Below are positions 1 through 11,267 of a stretch of 64,000 nt of DNA, piece after piece. The position numbers were made by a program, and so were the translations under genes. Source of the stretch: Russula earlei (taxonomy: Eukaryota; Basidiomycota; Agaricomycetes; Russulales; Russulaceae); assembly GCA_025769875.1 (NCBI GenBank), contig JAGFNK010000163.1, positions 40,767 to 104,766 of the forward strand. Reading direction: 5' to 3'. Within the stretch, counting starts at the first letter, position 1. Every line of letters starts with the position of its first letter. The notes beneath the pieces are model-generated. The model searched no databases. It was not told the origin of the DNA and worked only from the letters and a program-made list of their open reading frames with translations.

Positions 1-648
1 TGCTGGATGCCTCATCCTGTCTGCCTCCATTGCCTCGATGATGACCCTCGGAGCAGTAATAGAAAAAGTGAGTGTTTTGGGCTACAAGGTACGATACCCC
101 GCTCTGACTCCCCTTACAATTGCCTTGGTTTTCTTTCACCTTACAATCACCTATGTTCTCTTTCACTTTACAATTCCCTTTGTTCTCCTTTGCCTTACAA
201 TACACTACTACACTCTGCCACCATGATGAAGCTCTGTTTACATGCTCTGTATGCATCTTGCCCACATCTCCTCTGTCTCTCATCTTTCTTCTCCTACTTC
301 CCTTTCGAATCTCAATGACGCCATTTAGTGTAAATACATAGGATGAACAATGCAAACAGTTTGTAAAAACCCCTCTTAATGAACAAACAATCTCACATGT
401 CACTCCTCTCAAAACACACATGCATGGACATGCCCACTCTCTGGCTTTGCCCTCCCTGTCCACTGCTGTTCACACCTGCCCAAGGATGCACCGTCCATCT
501 GCCTCTCCTGTGTTTGCATCCCTTACCTGTACAATGTGAACTTCCCCTCCCCTTACTTCTTGTCCTTCACACCCTTGATGCTCATGGTTTAGCTTTGTAG
601 CCCCAACTTTGTATATAAACTCTTAGACACAATAATAAAGTGCTTACT
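1..648. other. CT-rich flank, no gene seen
   Basis: This stretch is pyrimidine-rich on the plus strand and holds only short ORFs without recognisable domains. Apart from a 27-bp tandem repeat, the only signal is a TATATAA (about 610-620) followed by AATAAAG near 630. That resembles the end of an LTR or a 3' UTR downstream of the hAT relic, but I cannot assign it. Confidence 0.5.
113..204 (+). repeat. 27-bp tandem repeat, about 3.4 units
   Basis: Three consecutive 27-bp units (113-139, 140-166, 167-193) and a partial fourth all begin with CTTACAAT or TTTACAAT and continue with a pyrimidine-rich tail. The units differ from each other by several substitutions, so it is an old minisatellite. No function is suggested. 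Confidence 0.75.
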
Positions 649-2514
649 CTAAAACAAACTCGTCTCAAGCACTTCAGCCCCTTCATCACCAGCAAGAAAG
701 TCCCCATATTCTGTGAGATCTACCTTGTTGACATGTGCTGAATTCCAAGCTGCAATATCAGCAATGTCCTTGTGCCATGCAAACTTCATAAGTTGCAACT
801 CTTCAAATCTTTGTGAGCCAAGGGATGCCTGACGGTCATTAGCCACCTGCTTTCCAGCAGAGAAGAGCCATTTACATGGAATGGAAGAGGCTTGGCATGG
901 AAGAACATCAAGCACGATGTGTGCAAGTGTTGAATACACTTGGGCATGATCCTATCATGGAATAAGGGTGAAAATCAAGATGAGGGAAGCACAACTTGAC
1001 ATACCTGCCACCACTCAACAATATCTGTATCCTTCATGACATCAGGAGGTATGTCATCCAGGTATCGCTTCAATTCTGAGGCCCATTCTTCATTGGCATC
1101 TCTAGAAACACACAACTGTCAAAACCGATCAAACTCAGATAGAAGGGGATTGCAACGAAGGCTTGCAGCACTATCATCGTCCATAGCTTGTGTGGCTCTT
1201 GGTTGGCGCTGGTGATATTGCACCATCTACAGTTGTAAAGGATCAGTCTACATGCTGTAAAACCTTGGAACTTGAACACACCACTTTCTCCAATATCCTA
1301 TGTGCCTCCAGCTGCCAGTTCTTTGCATCGACATTACCATTTCTCCATTCCACTGCTTGCTCCATGGCGCCACCCCAAGCCATTTCAATGTAGTCCAGTT
1401 TGTAGTAGGGGTGGAGGACTGGGTTCATGCATCAGTTATGTTCAAATGAGATGTGATAAAAGAAGCTTACCAAGTGCCAGCACATAGATAGGCTTTTCAT
1501 CAAAGTGAGAATAGTACTTCTGAAGCTTTGTAAGTCTGTTGTTCATTGCATCATGATACAATGAAAGGTGATCATCCTGGGATTTGGCCTCCCAAGCAGT
1601 CTGTAGTTGTTCTATCGCAGGGAGGGCATGCCACAAAGTGGGAAGTCGCTCAGATGAGAAGTAGTGCTGTATATCATTGGAATCCTATCAACACTGTTAA
1701 GTTTGCCACTGGCCATCAGATAAACATGAACATACCTTCAAAATCTCACATGCATCCCTCATGCATCTCCAATCCCCGTCTGAGAATTGAAATGCACTCC
1801 GTCTGATCTTCTTTGTGATCATCCCATTGCGTTGTATGGTGGTAATTGGGCCAAATAAAGTATTGTCAGAGTTTAGGAACAGATTGATTGGCTACATATG
1901 CTCAATCAGTGCCATGCACCATAAGTTCCATAACAAAGCATGGTGACTCGCCTGCCGCAGTTTGTATGAATGATGAAGCATTAAGTATGCTGAACCCCAC
2001 TGAACATTGCTGTGAAGTGGTATCTTGAGTGGTGTGTCAATCTTGCATTGAGTTTGAAGCTTCTCAAAGTATTCGATCTGCTGTCCCAAGGCCTGAATCT
2101 GAGAAGATAATTTAAGTTTGTTTCATGGGAATAGCTGGCATTGACATGCCTTGATTGCAATGGTACAGACAGCTGTGATGACATCCAACGATCCACCAAG
2201 AACATGGTTATCTGGCAAATCTGGATCATATTCCCAGATGGCAGTTGCTGTCTCGACTGCAGAAATCTTTGTTATATGGCTCATCATGGCCACATTGGCA
2301 AGGTTGACTACATGCTCAAGACACCTGACACAGTGAATGGGGTTCTCAGACTTGAACATTACTAAAGAGATATGGGTACTCATGGCAATTGATTCTCCTT
2401 GGCCCTCCACTCTTGGTACCCTCAATGATGGTGAAAGGACTCAATTGTCTCACACGTCGAGTTGTTGTTTGAGGCATTGTCAAGCATCACCAAACCTGCA
2501 TTCTGCAACTGCTT

Positions 2515-2965
2515 AGTTTCCATGCGACCACAGACAAGGAAGATTGACTTGCCAAGTACACATGATGTCATGATGTATATTCACAATGCGATGGTTGAGT
2601 GGCTAACAGCACTGAAAGGTGACATCTCTGTGAGTTAAGAGGATGTTGTCATCATCATTCTTGTCATACTTACCTTGCAAAATGTACAGAATGCCCCTGG
2701 CAAGATCTCCTTGACTGCAGATGGATGGACAGCAGACAATACAAAGTCACCATTCCTCAGAATGACAGCACACTGGATTGATGTGAAGAAGGGGAAGTGG
2801 GCCTTGCATTCAGAGGTGATTGGGTTTAAAGGGATCTCAGGTGAGCACAGTGGCTGGAATTTAGGGTGGTACTTCCTTGGACTTTGTGACTGTGTGGGCA
2901 TTTGTTCTGACAACACATCAAAGGTAAATTGAGTCTTGATTTGACACTGATTTAACACTGATTTA
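2515..2965 (+). other. internally inverted hAT exon segment
   Basis: This segment encodes the middle of the hAT transposase but on the opposite strand to the rest. It reads LPSTHDVMMYIHNAMVEWL, then, after a plausible GT-AG intron (about 2630-2680), GKISLTADGWTADNTKSPF and MTAHWIDVKKGKWALHSEV up to about 2932. The flanking minus-strand blocks end and resume exactly where this piece would fit, so it appears flipped in place. Confidence 0.75.
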
Positions 2966-3710
2966 GAATTGCTGACATAGCTTGGAATGGTGGCAACAGC
3001 AAGGGCCTGTGTCATGGTTCATTGTCACCAACCCCTGTCCACATTTGCAAATGTCGTACCTGGTCATCACAGGCAATAAATTGAGCCACAGCGTGTATCA
3101 CACTGTCTTGCATGAATTCAGGCAAATCCTCTTCTGTCTTGAGGTGTCTGTCCAATGTTGCCTGCTTCATTCTCCCCACCTTCAGTTCAGTTTTGGCTGC
3201 TTCCATCTGCTTCCACATTGCATGAGGGATTGAAAAATGGTTCTCTGGTATCTTTGCATGCTTACACCTTTACTTATAGAGTTCGTAGTGCTGTTGGACA
3301 TGAGCATGACAACTTGAGTTGCTACCAATATGGAATGCTTTTTGCTTTCCTTGCCTGGCAACAAAATCATTGTCTTCCCTTTTCAATTGTAAGTATCCCT
3401 CTTCCACTGTATTAAAGGTAGGCTAATACCCCCTTGCAGGGCTTGCACCATCGTCCACTTTATATATCGTAGGTGTTCCCTTTCGTAAATTTGACAGTTA
3501 GCCGGTCTGAGAATATTGTCAACAGGTCTTTGGTGCTGTCTTTCTTCATCACGAGAGCCTCTGAAATCTCGCTGCGATGTCACTCCTCAAGATCATTGGG
3601 TTCCTGGCATATGAGTGAGTGATTGGCTTCCCTTTTTATATATGATCATACCTCATCCCCAATGTTGGTGTCTTCAGACTCCTTGAAATTGTCACCAATG
3701 ATGACAGGTT

Positions 3711-3745
3711 CATCCTCCTCCTCCTCCTCCTCCTCCTCCTCCTCC

Positions 3746-3784
<39 letters not shown>
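3711..3784. repeat. compound trinucleotide microsatellite
   Basis: A run of TCC/CTC triplets is followed by about 12 ATC triplets. On the minus strand it encodes the poly-Asp then poly-Glu stretch of the hAT relic. On the plus strand it creates a spurious poly-Ser ORF. Confidence 0.9.
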
Positions 3785-3785
<1 letters not shown>

Positions 3786-4009
3786 TCTTCTCACTGACCA
3801 TATGTTTAGCCTTTTTATAAGACTGAGCAGAGGGTACATTATCAGAAATTTTGTCACTGCTGCTATCAGACACTGGTCGCTTTGTGTCATGAACACTCTC
3901 AAAGAGTCTGTTCTATTAAAGGGACTTCAAAGGGACTTAACGAGGAATGCATACAACTATTGACAAGCAAGACACAGTGCCAAGATTGACTCCAGTTATA
4001 TCTCACATG

Positions 4010-4260
4010 ATAGTCCATTACACAGGATTGAACCCAAGACCCTTGTTACAGAAGCCAGCTACAGTCTTCTGTTGAAAGGGATCAAACAACGAGCATTGTA
4101 CACTTACAAGATGACAGTGCCAAGTTTGGCTACAAGTCGCCTTGAAAGATAGCCCACTGCCAGGATTGAACCCAGGACCTCTGACCAACCAGACCAAATG
4201 CTCATGGCCAGTAAGCCATCCAGTCTTTACTATAGTAAAGTGGTTCAACCCTTATAACCA
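4010..4260 (-). repeat. possible tRNA-derived SINE-like repeat
   Basis: On the minus strand the sequence TGGCTTACTGG (about 4207-4197) resembles a pol III A box. It is followed about 35 nt later by GGTTCAATCC (about 4163-4154), a near-consensus B box. A second GGGTTCAATCC lies about 130 bp further on (about 4035-4025). The spacing suits a tRNA, but the acceptor stem does not close and no poly(A) or simple tail was identified. It is a candidate only. Confidence 0.35.
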
Positions 4261-4439
4261 CTCAACACATGAAATGAAAACCCAACCTGGAGACTCCTAA
4301 AATGGAGGTCTACATGCCCAGTTTCCCAGGGGAGAGTCAATGAGGTTTACTACAGTATTAGTAAGCCTGAAGTACAGCAAATGACCCATGAAGTTCACAC
4401 GATGATCACATGGACTCCAAGAACTATTACTCATCACCC

Positions 4440-4705
4440 AAGCCCTCCTTACTCAGCAGATTACTCAGCATGACTGAGCATGCTTACCAAGCACCCCTGG
4501 GTGCCTTACTCATCCAGCTATTGTGATTGATAACAAGGTTACAATGCATCCTTTATTTAGTAGCTCTCTTGTAGTATATAAGCGCTCAATAAAGTACCGG
4601 ACAGTCTCCAGACTGTCCATTTGTTTACAGCACTCTCCATCCCTGGGATACTCCTTTTAGGACCGTCCCCTTGTGATCACCCTGGTCTCTTCCCTGCATA
4701 ACTTC
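4440..4705 (+). repeat. LTR family B, left part (split by Copia-A)
   Basis: This matches the other family B LTRs in the window: ACTCAGC repeats, GATAACAAGGTTA, TATATAAGCGCTCAATAAAG, then CAGACTGTCCATTTG. It stops at 4705, where Copia-A begins, and resumes at 10225. The 5' edge of this LTR copy could not be placed with confidence. Confidence 0.8.
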
Positions 4706-5230
4706 TGTAGAAACTAAACAGTCTATTTGGGGTATGGAAGGGTTGTTATGCGTGAGTGTATGCAGCGTCGAAGAGGACCTGCACGTTCGCACACGTGGGA
4801 ATCGCTGAATAATGTAATGACTGTACTCAGTGACTCACGCGTGTGAGCGATCACTGTGGATATATATTTACCTGAATAATGTAACAACTGTACTATTCAA
4901 GTATGAGCTTTATGGAACGAAAGGAACAATAAGTAAGTGGAAACACACCTCAGTGACTTGTGCGCGTGAGCAATCACTGAGGAGCAAGGGTAAACTATCT
5001 ACTCATTTAAGTAGGCAGGAGGTAAGTGAATGGTATCCAAATGACAGAATGTCAGTCGACCCAATCAGCATCTACGTCAATTGACTAGACTAGGTACGAA
5101 CTGAGTGTAAATAACTAGTTCTACTTGGAGGTGCTAAGAGCAGTCCTGGGTATATATCCCGAGTGAGGTGATCCCTCACTCGGCTTCGTGTGCTCGCAAT
5201 CGAGCTCACCCGCAGTCAGGAATCACAACA
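4706..5230 (-). repeat. Copia-A 3' LTR
   Basis: This is the downstream LTR of the minus-strand element, bounded by TGTAG and CAACA. Compared with the other LTR it has lost many CpGs to TpG or CpA. Confidence 0.92.
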
Positions 5231-8200
5231 CTCCCCCTCGCTTTGTGAACAGGCCGAGTCCTGACGCAAAGTGTTTGACTTTCACTGAGGGAAGTGCCTT
5301 GGTGAGGGCGTCGGCAAGCATATCATCTGTTGGACAGTATACGAGTCGCACGGACCCCTGCTCGATGACCCATCGAATCCAGTGGTAGCGGACGTCAATG
5401 TGTTTGGTCCAGGCATGGTACTGGTGATTGCGTGTGAGTGCGATGGCAGATTGATTGTCGGAGAAAAGGGTGGTAGGGTCGGAGAGAGGCCCGAAAACTT
5501 CTGATAGAAGACTGTGCAGCCAGAGCGCTTCCTTCATTCCGTGGGTGGCCGCAATGTATTCACTCTCTGTGGTCAAGAGCGAAATGATCTCCTGGTGCTT
5601 TGAGGACCACGAAACGGCACCGCCGTCGATGAGGAAGGCGTAGCCTGAGATGGCGCACCGATCCTCGGCCATGCTGCCATCAGCGTCTGCGTAGCCTACG
5701 AGGACGCACCTGGTTTTGCCGTAGGTGAGCCACAGGTCGTGTGTGCCGGCCAGGTAGTGGAAGATACGCTTGATGGCCTGCCAGTGTGCTGGTCCCGGGT
5801 TTGAGGCAAAACGTGTGACAGTCACGACGGCAAATGCGATGTCCGGGCGCGTTGAGAGTGCAGCCCAATTGAGAGCACCGACGGCCTCTCGGTACGGCGC
5901 GTCGTGCATGGCGGCATATTCGGCTGCGCTGGAGGGGGACTGCTCACTGGTTAGGCGCACCTGGATATCCATGGGTGTGGAAAGTGGTTTGAGCTCATCC
6001 AAGTGGTAACGGCGGAGAATGGCGTCGATGTACGCCTGCTGGGAGAGGTGAATAGTCCCGCCTGCGCGGTCGCGCTGGACCTCGATGCCAAGCATCCAGT
6101 GGAGCTCACCGAGGTCTGTGACCTCGACGTGCTTGCGTAATCCGGCCTTGAGGTTGTTCACAAGTCGCACATTGCTCGCTGCAATTGTGCAATTGTCGAC
6201 GTGCACGGCAACGACTATAATGTTGTGCGCACGACCTCCGGACTTGAAGAAGACGGCTTGATCGACAGAGCACTGTCTGAACTGTAGGGATGTGAATATG
6301 GAGGAGAGTTTTTGGTACCACCTCCTGCCGGACTGTTTCAGTCCGTAAAGTGTTTTCACGAGGCGTAGCACACGCACGCCCGCCTTCGGGTCTCGGTACC
6401 CCAGAGGATGCTGCATGAACAGCACTTTGTTGTTGTTGAGCACACCATTTAGGTAGGCACCTTTGATGTCGATCTTATGGAGTTCCAGCTGAAGACAATT
6501 TGCCATAGCAATGATGGCGCGCGACAATGCAAGGCGTGCTACCGGGGCATATGTGTCGTCATAGTCGACACCACCTATCTGACTGAAACCTTGGGCAATG
6601 AGGCACGCCTTGTAGCGTGCGATATTGCCTGCTGCGTCCTTTTTGGCTTTGAAAACCCATTTGGAGCCGATGATGTTTACTCCGGCTGGCGGTTCTTCAA
6701 GGCGCCAGGTGCCCGCGGTTTTGAGCGTTGTGAGCTCTTCCTCAATGGCGTTCTCCCAGAGAGGCCAGTCTGGTCTGCGTTTGGCTTCGGCAAGTGAGTG
6801 TGGCTCGAGTGCTTCAGCGTCGGCTGTTGTGGTTGCGAATGCGAGCTCGAGGCCGACGTGGTCCTTGAGGAGCGTGGGCAGGCCATCGTCAACGGACCAT
6901 GCTCCCCCTGCTTCCTCCGTGTCGAGGGGTCTGGGCAAACGGATGCCGCATGGGATGCGCGGGGTGCTCTGGTGTGGGGAAGTAACGCCCTCGCCCGCTT
7001 GGAGGTTGTGCACGATGCGCGAGGGCTTGCGTAGTCGGGTGGAACGCCGAGGGGCGTTGTTGAGGGTGGTCTCGACTTCTTCTTCTGAGGGAGGATACTG
7101 ATCTGGTACTTGCAGTGTGTCAGGCGTTTTGGGTACAAGGGGTGTATTAGAGTGGGCTGGGTCCACTTCCAAGTCGTGGTCAGAGTGGGTAGGTGACTCG
7201 GGCACCTTGTGTAGGTCTGACTCATCAGTGGGCCGCTCGCTTCCCACGGTCGGCAATGCGATGGGCTGCTCCCCCTCAAGCAGTGCATTCGATGCGAAAT
7301 ACACATCCCGCTCAATGCTGACTATTCGAGTTTTCGGGCAGTATACCCTGTGGGCATGTGAGTCAGTGTCAACACCAAGCCATTTGCCCTCGCGTGCCCT
7401 CGGGTTTAACTTGGAGCCTTTCTTCCCAGTGTGCACCCAGACACTGCAACCCCACCGGTGCAGGCCAGACAGATCTGGTGGCTCCTTGTGAAGGGCTTCA
7501 TATGGTGTCTTGCCATCTAGTGCACGCGTGGCGGTTCGGTTCTTGAGCCACATGGCATGCCGCAGCGCCTCGCCCCATAATGACTTGGGGAGGCCACTTC
7601 CGTGTGAGAGCGCGCGCATGCGTTCGAGCAGCGTCCGGTTAAGGCGCTCCGCGATGCCATTGTGCTGTGGCGTGTCATGCATGGTGAGACGGCGTGCGGT
7701 GCCGGCCGTGGCCAGGTGTTTGTCAAAGGGGCCACTCAGGTATTCACCTCCGCGATCGGAGCGAAGTACTTTGATGGCTTTGCAATGCCCCTGAGAGATC
7801 GCCCAGGCTTCAAAGGCCTTATACTTCTCGAGTGCCTCCGATTTCTTTGTGAGCAGGAAGGCAATAGTGTAGCGTGTTGCACTGTCTGTGAATGAGATAA
7901 AGTGCTTGCGCCCTTGACGTGTTGCGATGGACGCGGGCCCCCACAAGTCGCTGTGTATCTCTTCACCGAAGTGTTGGGCAGGTGGGCTCCGACGCACTTT
8001 CAGAATAGGGAGGCAAGTAGCATGCACGTATATGCACGCATCGCAATCGCTTTCCTTTGATGTGGGGTCGACGATAATGCCTCTGACGGCACCAGTTTGG
8101 ATTAATTTGCGTGCACTGGAGGGGGCAATGTGCCCTAGGCGTCTGTGTAGCTCCATCAGTGAGAGCTCGATTGCATGGGCGTACTCCGCGTGCCGTTCAA

Positions 8201-8396
8201 CGCGATATAATCCACGCGCGCTGCGTGGTATGCGTGCCACACGCTCGCCTTCCAGGGTGGCAATGCTCAAATGCCCATCACGCAATTCCATATGATAGCC
8301 TTCACTGTCCAGTTCTCCTAATGAGATGAGTGTGTAAGCGACCCGCGGGGCGTGTAGGACTCCATGGAGCCTCAGCGTGCCCCAGTCCTCCTGCAT
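5223..8396 (-). pseudogene. Copia-A pol: integrase, RT, RNase H
   Basis: A 1057-codon ORF covers pol. It starts inside the protease/pre-integrase region, followed by a GAG-pre-integrase domain (about residues 60-140). The integrase catalytic residues are visible as HSDLWGP (about 148), LRSDRGGEY (about 213) and GIAERLNRTLLERM (about 250). RT spans about 580-830 and RNase H about 900-1040, with YADADGS, TTESEY and SDNQSAI. The RT catalytic box reads AVHVDNCT where copia elements keep two adjacent aspartates, so the second Asp has become Asn. Gag lies upstream in another frame. Its full length implies a recent insertion, but the protein is probably catalytically dead. Confidence 0.9.
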
Positions 8397-9585
8397 TAGG
8401 TACTGGCACAGTGAGCGATCCTATGCCGATTGCTTTGAACTGCTCCTGATTTGCGGTGATAAGAGTTATGGGAGGGGACAGGGGTCGATATTCAGTAAAG
8501 TCCTCCTTGTAGGGGCTGATGTGTTTCGTTGCTCCGGAGTCGTAGAGTTCGACGCGGACTCCGCCTCCCTGAGCGGATTGCCTGGTTGACGCCGTGGCCA
8601 TCTCCTCCATGTCGCGTGCATGCATCGTGTCGTTTGCTCCGCCGAAAGAGGGGTCCAGGTCGGCGCCGGAGGTGTGTGCACTGCCCTCTGCCTCCTCGGC
8701 CAGCCAAAACCCGTCTGCTTCGACTGTCTCGTCGATGACGGCATTTGCTGACCCTACAGGCCTGTTCTCTGATCGAGTGGGTGCCGGGGTGCTGGTGGAT
8801 GTGGATGCGGGCTGCGCTGCCGCGTTCTCCTCCTTCTTTGGGGAGCGGCACTCACGCGCCCAGTGTCCCTGCTTTCCACAATTGTGGCATTTCCCTTTGC
8901 GACGCTTCTTCTTGGCGCCGTCGGACCCATGAGCAGCGAGAGCTTCGTCCGGTTGCTGGTCCTTTTTGCCCGAGCTTTGGCCTTGGTGACTGCGCCCACG
9001 GCGGGTCTTTATTCTGTCTGCCTCCTCGCAGATGGAGTCGATGAGGGAGTCCATGGGCACCTTGCAGGTGCTGTTAGTGAGTCGGGCCACTGTCATTAGT
9101 CCCGACGCGAAGCGCACCAACTCGTCCGGAATACTGCGGAGGACGGTGCGTTGGTATTCAGCGTCGGAAATGGTGACCCCGGATGCACTGAGCTCTTCAC
9201 GCTTGAAGCGGAGGTCCTGAAGGAAGGTTCGGACGTCCGCGCCTTTAGCGCAGCGACTGTCCAAGAACGCCTGGAGGCGGTCGCTTTGTGCATATTCACT
9301 CTTCACTTGGTACTCCTGAGAGACCTTCTCCCAACACTGCTGTGCTGTAGGGAGATTTGCTAAACGTACTGCAACTGCGTCGGGCAAACGTTGACAGAGC
9401 AGGAAGCGCCCTATACGGTCGTTGCGGTCCCAAGCCTTCATGGCCAAGTCCTTGTCCTCGGTCGGGGTCTTAGGTTTGGCTGGGGCAGGTCGCGGGCTTG
9501 TTCCATCATAGTACCCCCACCGGTCCGTGGCTTCCATGGCTTGATGGAACCGCATGGTGAAGACAGCCCAGTTCGATCCATTCAA
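8302..9585 (-). pseudogene. Copia-A gag plus protease start
   Basis: A 427-codon ORF holds an N-terminal copia gag domain (about residues 1-200). It is followed by a basic spacer, a CCHC knuckle (CHNCGKQGHWAREC, about 235-250) and an aspartic protease start (LYDSGATKHIS, about 345). Near 8390 the frame departs from the pol frame: the ORF runs about 30 residues into an out-of-frame tail while pol continues in the overlapping ORF from 8396. Copia elements usually encode one polyprotein, so this is probably a one-base indel. The start at 9585 lies 115 bp inside the 5' LTR edge. Confidence 0.88.
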
Positions 9586-9686
9586 CTCGAGGTGGGGAAT
9601 AACTGCTGGCAGCTGATCAAAAGTTCCAGGGGGTGGGTGTTGGCACCGTGGAGGCGGCAGAAGACGTTGAAGCAGATTGAGGTCCA

Positions 9687-9700
9687 GGGCCCATAACCTG
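9687..9700 (-). promoter_or_regulatory. Copia-A primer binding site (half tRNA-iMet type)
   Basis: Immediately inside the 5' LTR the minus strand reads GGTTATGGGCCCTG. This is complementary to an initiator-tRNA anticodon stem-loop containing CCCATAACC (anticodon CAU). Drosophila copia and yeast Ty5 are known to prime from an internal fragment of tRNA-iMet. Confidence 0.7.
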
Positions 9701-10224
9701 TAGAAACTAAACAGTCTATTTGGGGTATGGAAGGGTTGTTATGCGTGAGTGTATGCAGCGTCGAAGAGGACCTGCACGTTTCGCACACGTGGGAATCGCT
9801 GAATAATGTAACGACTGTACTCAGTGACTCGCACGCGTGAGCGATCACTGTGGATATATATTTACCTGAATAATGTAACGACTGTACTATTCAAGTATGA
9901 GCTTTATGGAACGAAAGGAACGATAAGTAAGTGGAAACACACCTCAGTGACTCGCGCGCGTGAGCAATCACTGAGGAGCAAGGGTAAACTATCTACTCAT
10001 TTAAGTAGGCAGGAGGTAAGTGAATGGTATCCAAATGACGGAACGTCAGTCGACCCAATCAGCGTCTACGTCAATTGACTAGACTAGGTACGAACTGAGT
10101 GTAAATAACTAGTTCTACTTGGAGGTGCTAAGAGCAGTCCTGGGTATATATCCCGAGTGAGGGGATCCCTCACTCGGCTTCGTGTGCTCGCGATCGAGCT
10201 CACCCGCGGTTGGGAATCACAACA
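9701..10224 (-). repeat. Copia-A 5' LTR
   Basis: This is the upstream LTR of the minus-strand element. It keeps the CpGs that the other LTR has lost, so it is closer to the ancestral sequence. Confidence 0.92.
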
Positions 10225-10376
10225 AACTTCTCGATACTACCAGTGACTGTACCTCTCTGGTACTTGGTACTGCTCTGGACCCTACTCCTTGCCCACACCG
10301 TCTTGGACATCTACCAACTTGTCTTCGAGCTTCTCCCTTGCTCTTGAAATGGATTGTTCAACAGTGAGTCTTGACA
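10225..10376 (+). repeat. LTR family B, right part
   Basis: This continues the LTR interrupted at 4705: ACTACCAGTGACTG, GGTACTTGGTACTGCT and the terminal CAACAGTGAGTCTTGACA. The same terminus closes the other family B copies. Confidence 0.85.
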
Positions 10377-11267
10377 CTTTTGGGCTGATTTGGGGGGTAG
10401 TGCCTTGGAGCCATGGCTGTAGATATGGACAGGCTTTCTGGTTTGAGCTCCTCTGTTTTCTTTTGTAGCCTTAGATTTGGCCATATGAAGATGTGTTGGT
10501 CCAAGGTCACACTTTTTGTACCAGCAAAATACCGACAACACTGCCTTGTTATTTGTGTTTATTTGGGTGTCTTTGTGCTAGTGTTGGGTATTCAACCTCT
10601 TGATAGGATCATGTGACAGGTTATAACCAGTCATCTAGTGGTTCAGAGCTTGCCTAAAGATGTGCTCAAACCTATGAAATCTTGACAGAAATCTCAGGCT
10701 CACCAGTCTTAACCAGTTTTTAGCTTGCTTGAAAATTGATGTGACTGTGACTGGACATTCTACAATCCAGTTTGACCTTGACTGAAAGTTCATTCACAAT
10801 CAGTCAGGTCAGGTTCAGTCAAGCAGTTTTTTGCAGTCAATGTGACCTGACCTGAAAGCACTAAGGGTAATGAAGAAGCTCAGGGTGCACTCCTATGCAG
10901 GACTTGACCTGGGTTGCCAGCTTGTTAACAGTGCCTGTCAAGTTGAGGCCAAGTGCACCAGAGAGTGCAATGAGATCATCATTGCATTTATACAAAGAGA
11001 GTGATTCTGCAAAGCATGAGTGCATTGTTGTGATTCAGCTTTGCTGTTGAAAACCCTTGAATCTATTTCCTCCTGAAGTTGCACCTCATGTGCTGCATCT
11101 AGTGTCACCAACAGTGGTGTTGCTGACAAATCTGTTCACACACAAGACTGTCCAATTACCAGGCCTGGTGATTAGTAAGCTGTCCAACTTCTGGGTCTGG
11201 GCAACAGGAACACCTCAACAGCACCCTTGGACTACATACTGATATGAATTACATTGCATGAATGTAT
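10377..11267. other. intergenic, no gene seen
   Basis: No domain-bearing ORF was found. The part around 10735-10860 is rich in short repeats of GTCAGGTCAGGTTCAGTCA type, with scattered TGACCTGACCTGA. It is probably old repeat DNA at the edge of the gene island. Confidence 0.5.

Larger units (their letters stand above)
649..3873 (-). pseudogene. hAT-family transposase relic
   Basis: Read on the minus strand this is a degenerate hAT transposase. It opens with an acidic Asp/Glu-rich stretch (about 3870-3650). A BED-like N-terminal region follows (about 3400-3200: RQGKQKAFHIGSNSSCHAH), then a block around 3200-3020. After an inverted middle part the core resumes at 2510-2120 with LDNASNNNSTCETIE and HVVNLANVAMMSHITKI, and continues at 2089-1892 with PLKIPLHSNVQWGSAY. 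It ends with the C-terminal dimerisation region near 930-649 (LDVLPCQASSIPCKWLFS). Several reading-frame breaks separate blocks; some are probably introns and others are frameshifts or stops. No clear terminal inverted repeats or 8-bp target duplication were found. The assignment rests on the block order and the C-terminal motif. It is certainly non-functional. Confidence 0.85.
4706..10224 (-). mobile_element. Copia-A: full-length Ty1/copia retrotransposon
   Basis: The element has two LTRs of 525 and 524 bp, both starting TGTAGAAAC and ending CACAACA, with gag and pol between them on the minus strand. The flanks carry AACTTC on both sides (4700-4705 and 10225-10230), a 6-bp match that probably represents the usual 5-bp target duplication plus one chance base. 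It inserted into a family B LTR whose two halves join across it. The LTRs differ at roughly a dozen sites, almost all CpG transitions in the left copy. Gag and pol are separated by a frame change and the RT catalytic motif is altered, so it is probably defective. Confidence 0.92.

Noticed and set aside
2635..3015. 126-codon minus-strand ORF in the hAT relic
   Set aside because: The plus strand of the same stretch encodes clear transposase motifs (TADGWTADN), so this is the antisense shadow.
3623..3820. Poly-serine protein ORF
   Set aside because: It is the antisense reading of the trinucleotide microsatellite in the hAT relic.
4140..4215. A tRNA gene on the minus strand
   Set aside because: Box A and box B motifs are present but the acceptor stem does not close and a full cloverleaf could not be drawn; kept only as SINE-like.
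6677..7315. 212-codon ORF overlapping Copia-A pol
   Set aside because: It is an out-of-frame shadow of the pol coding sequence on the same strand.
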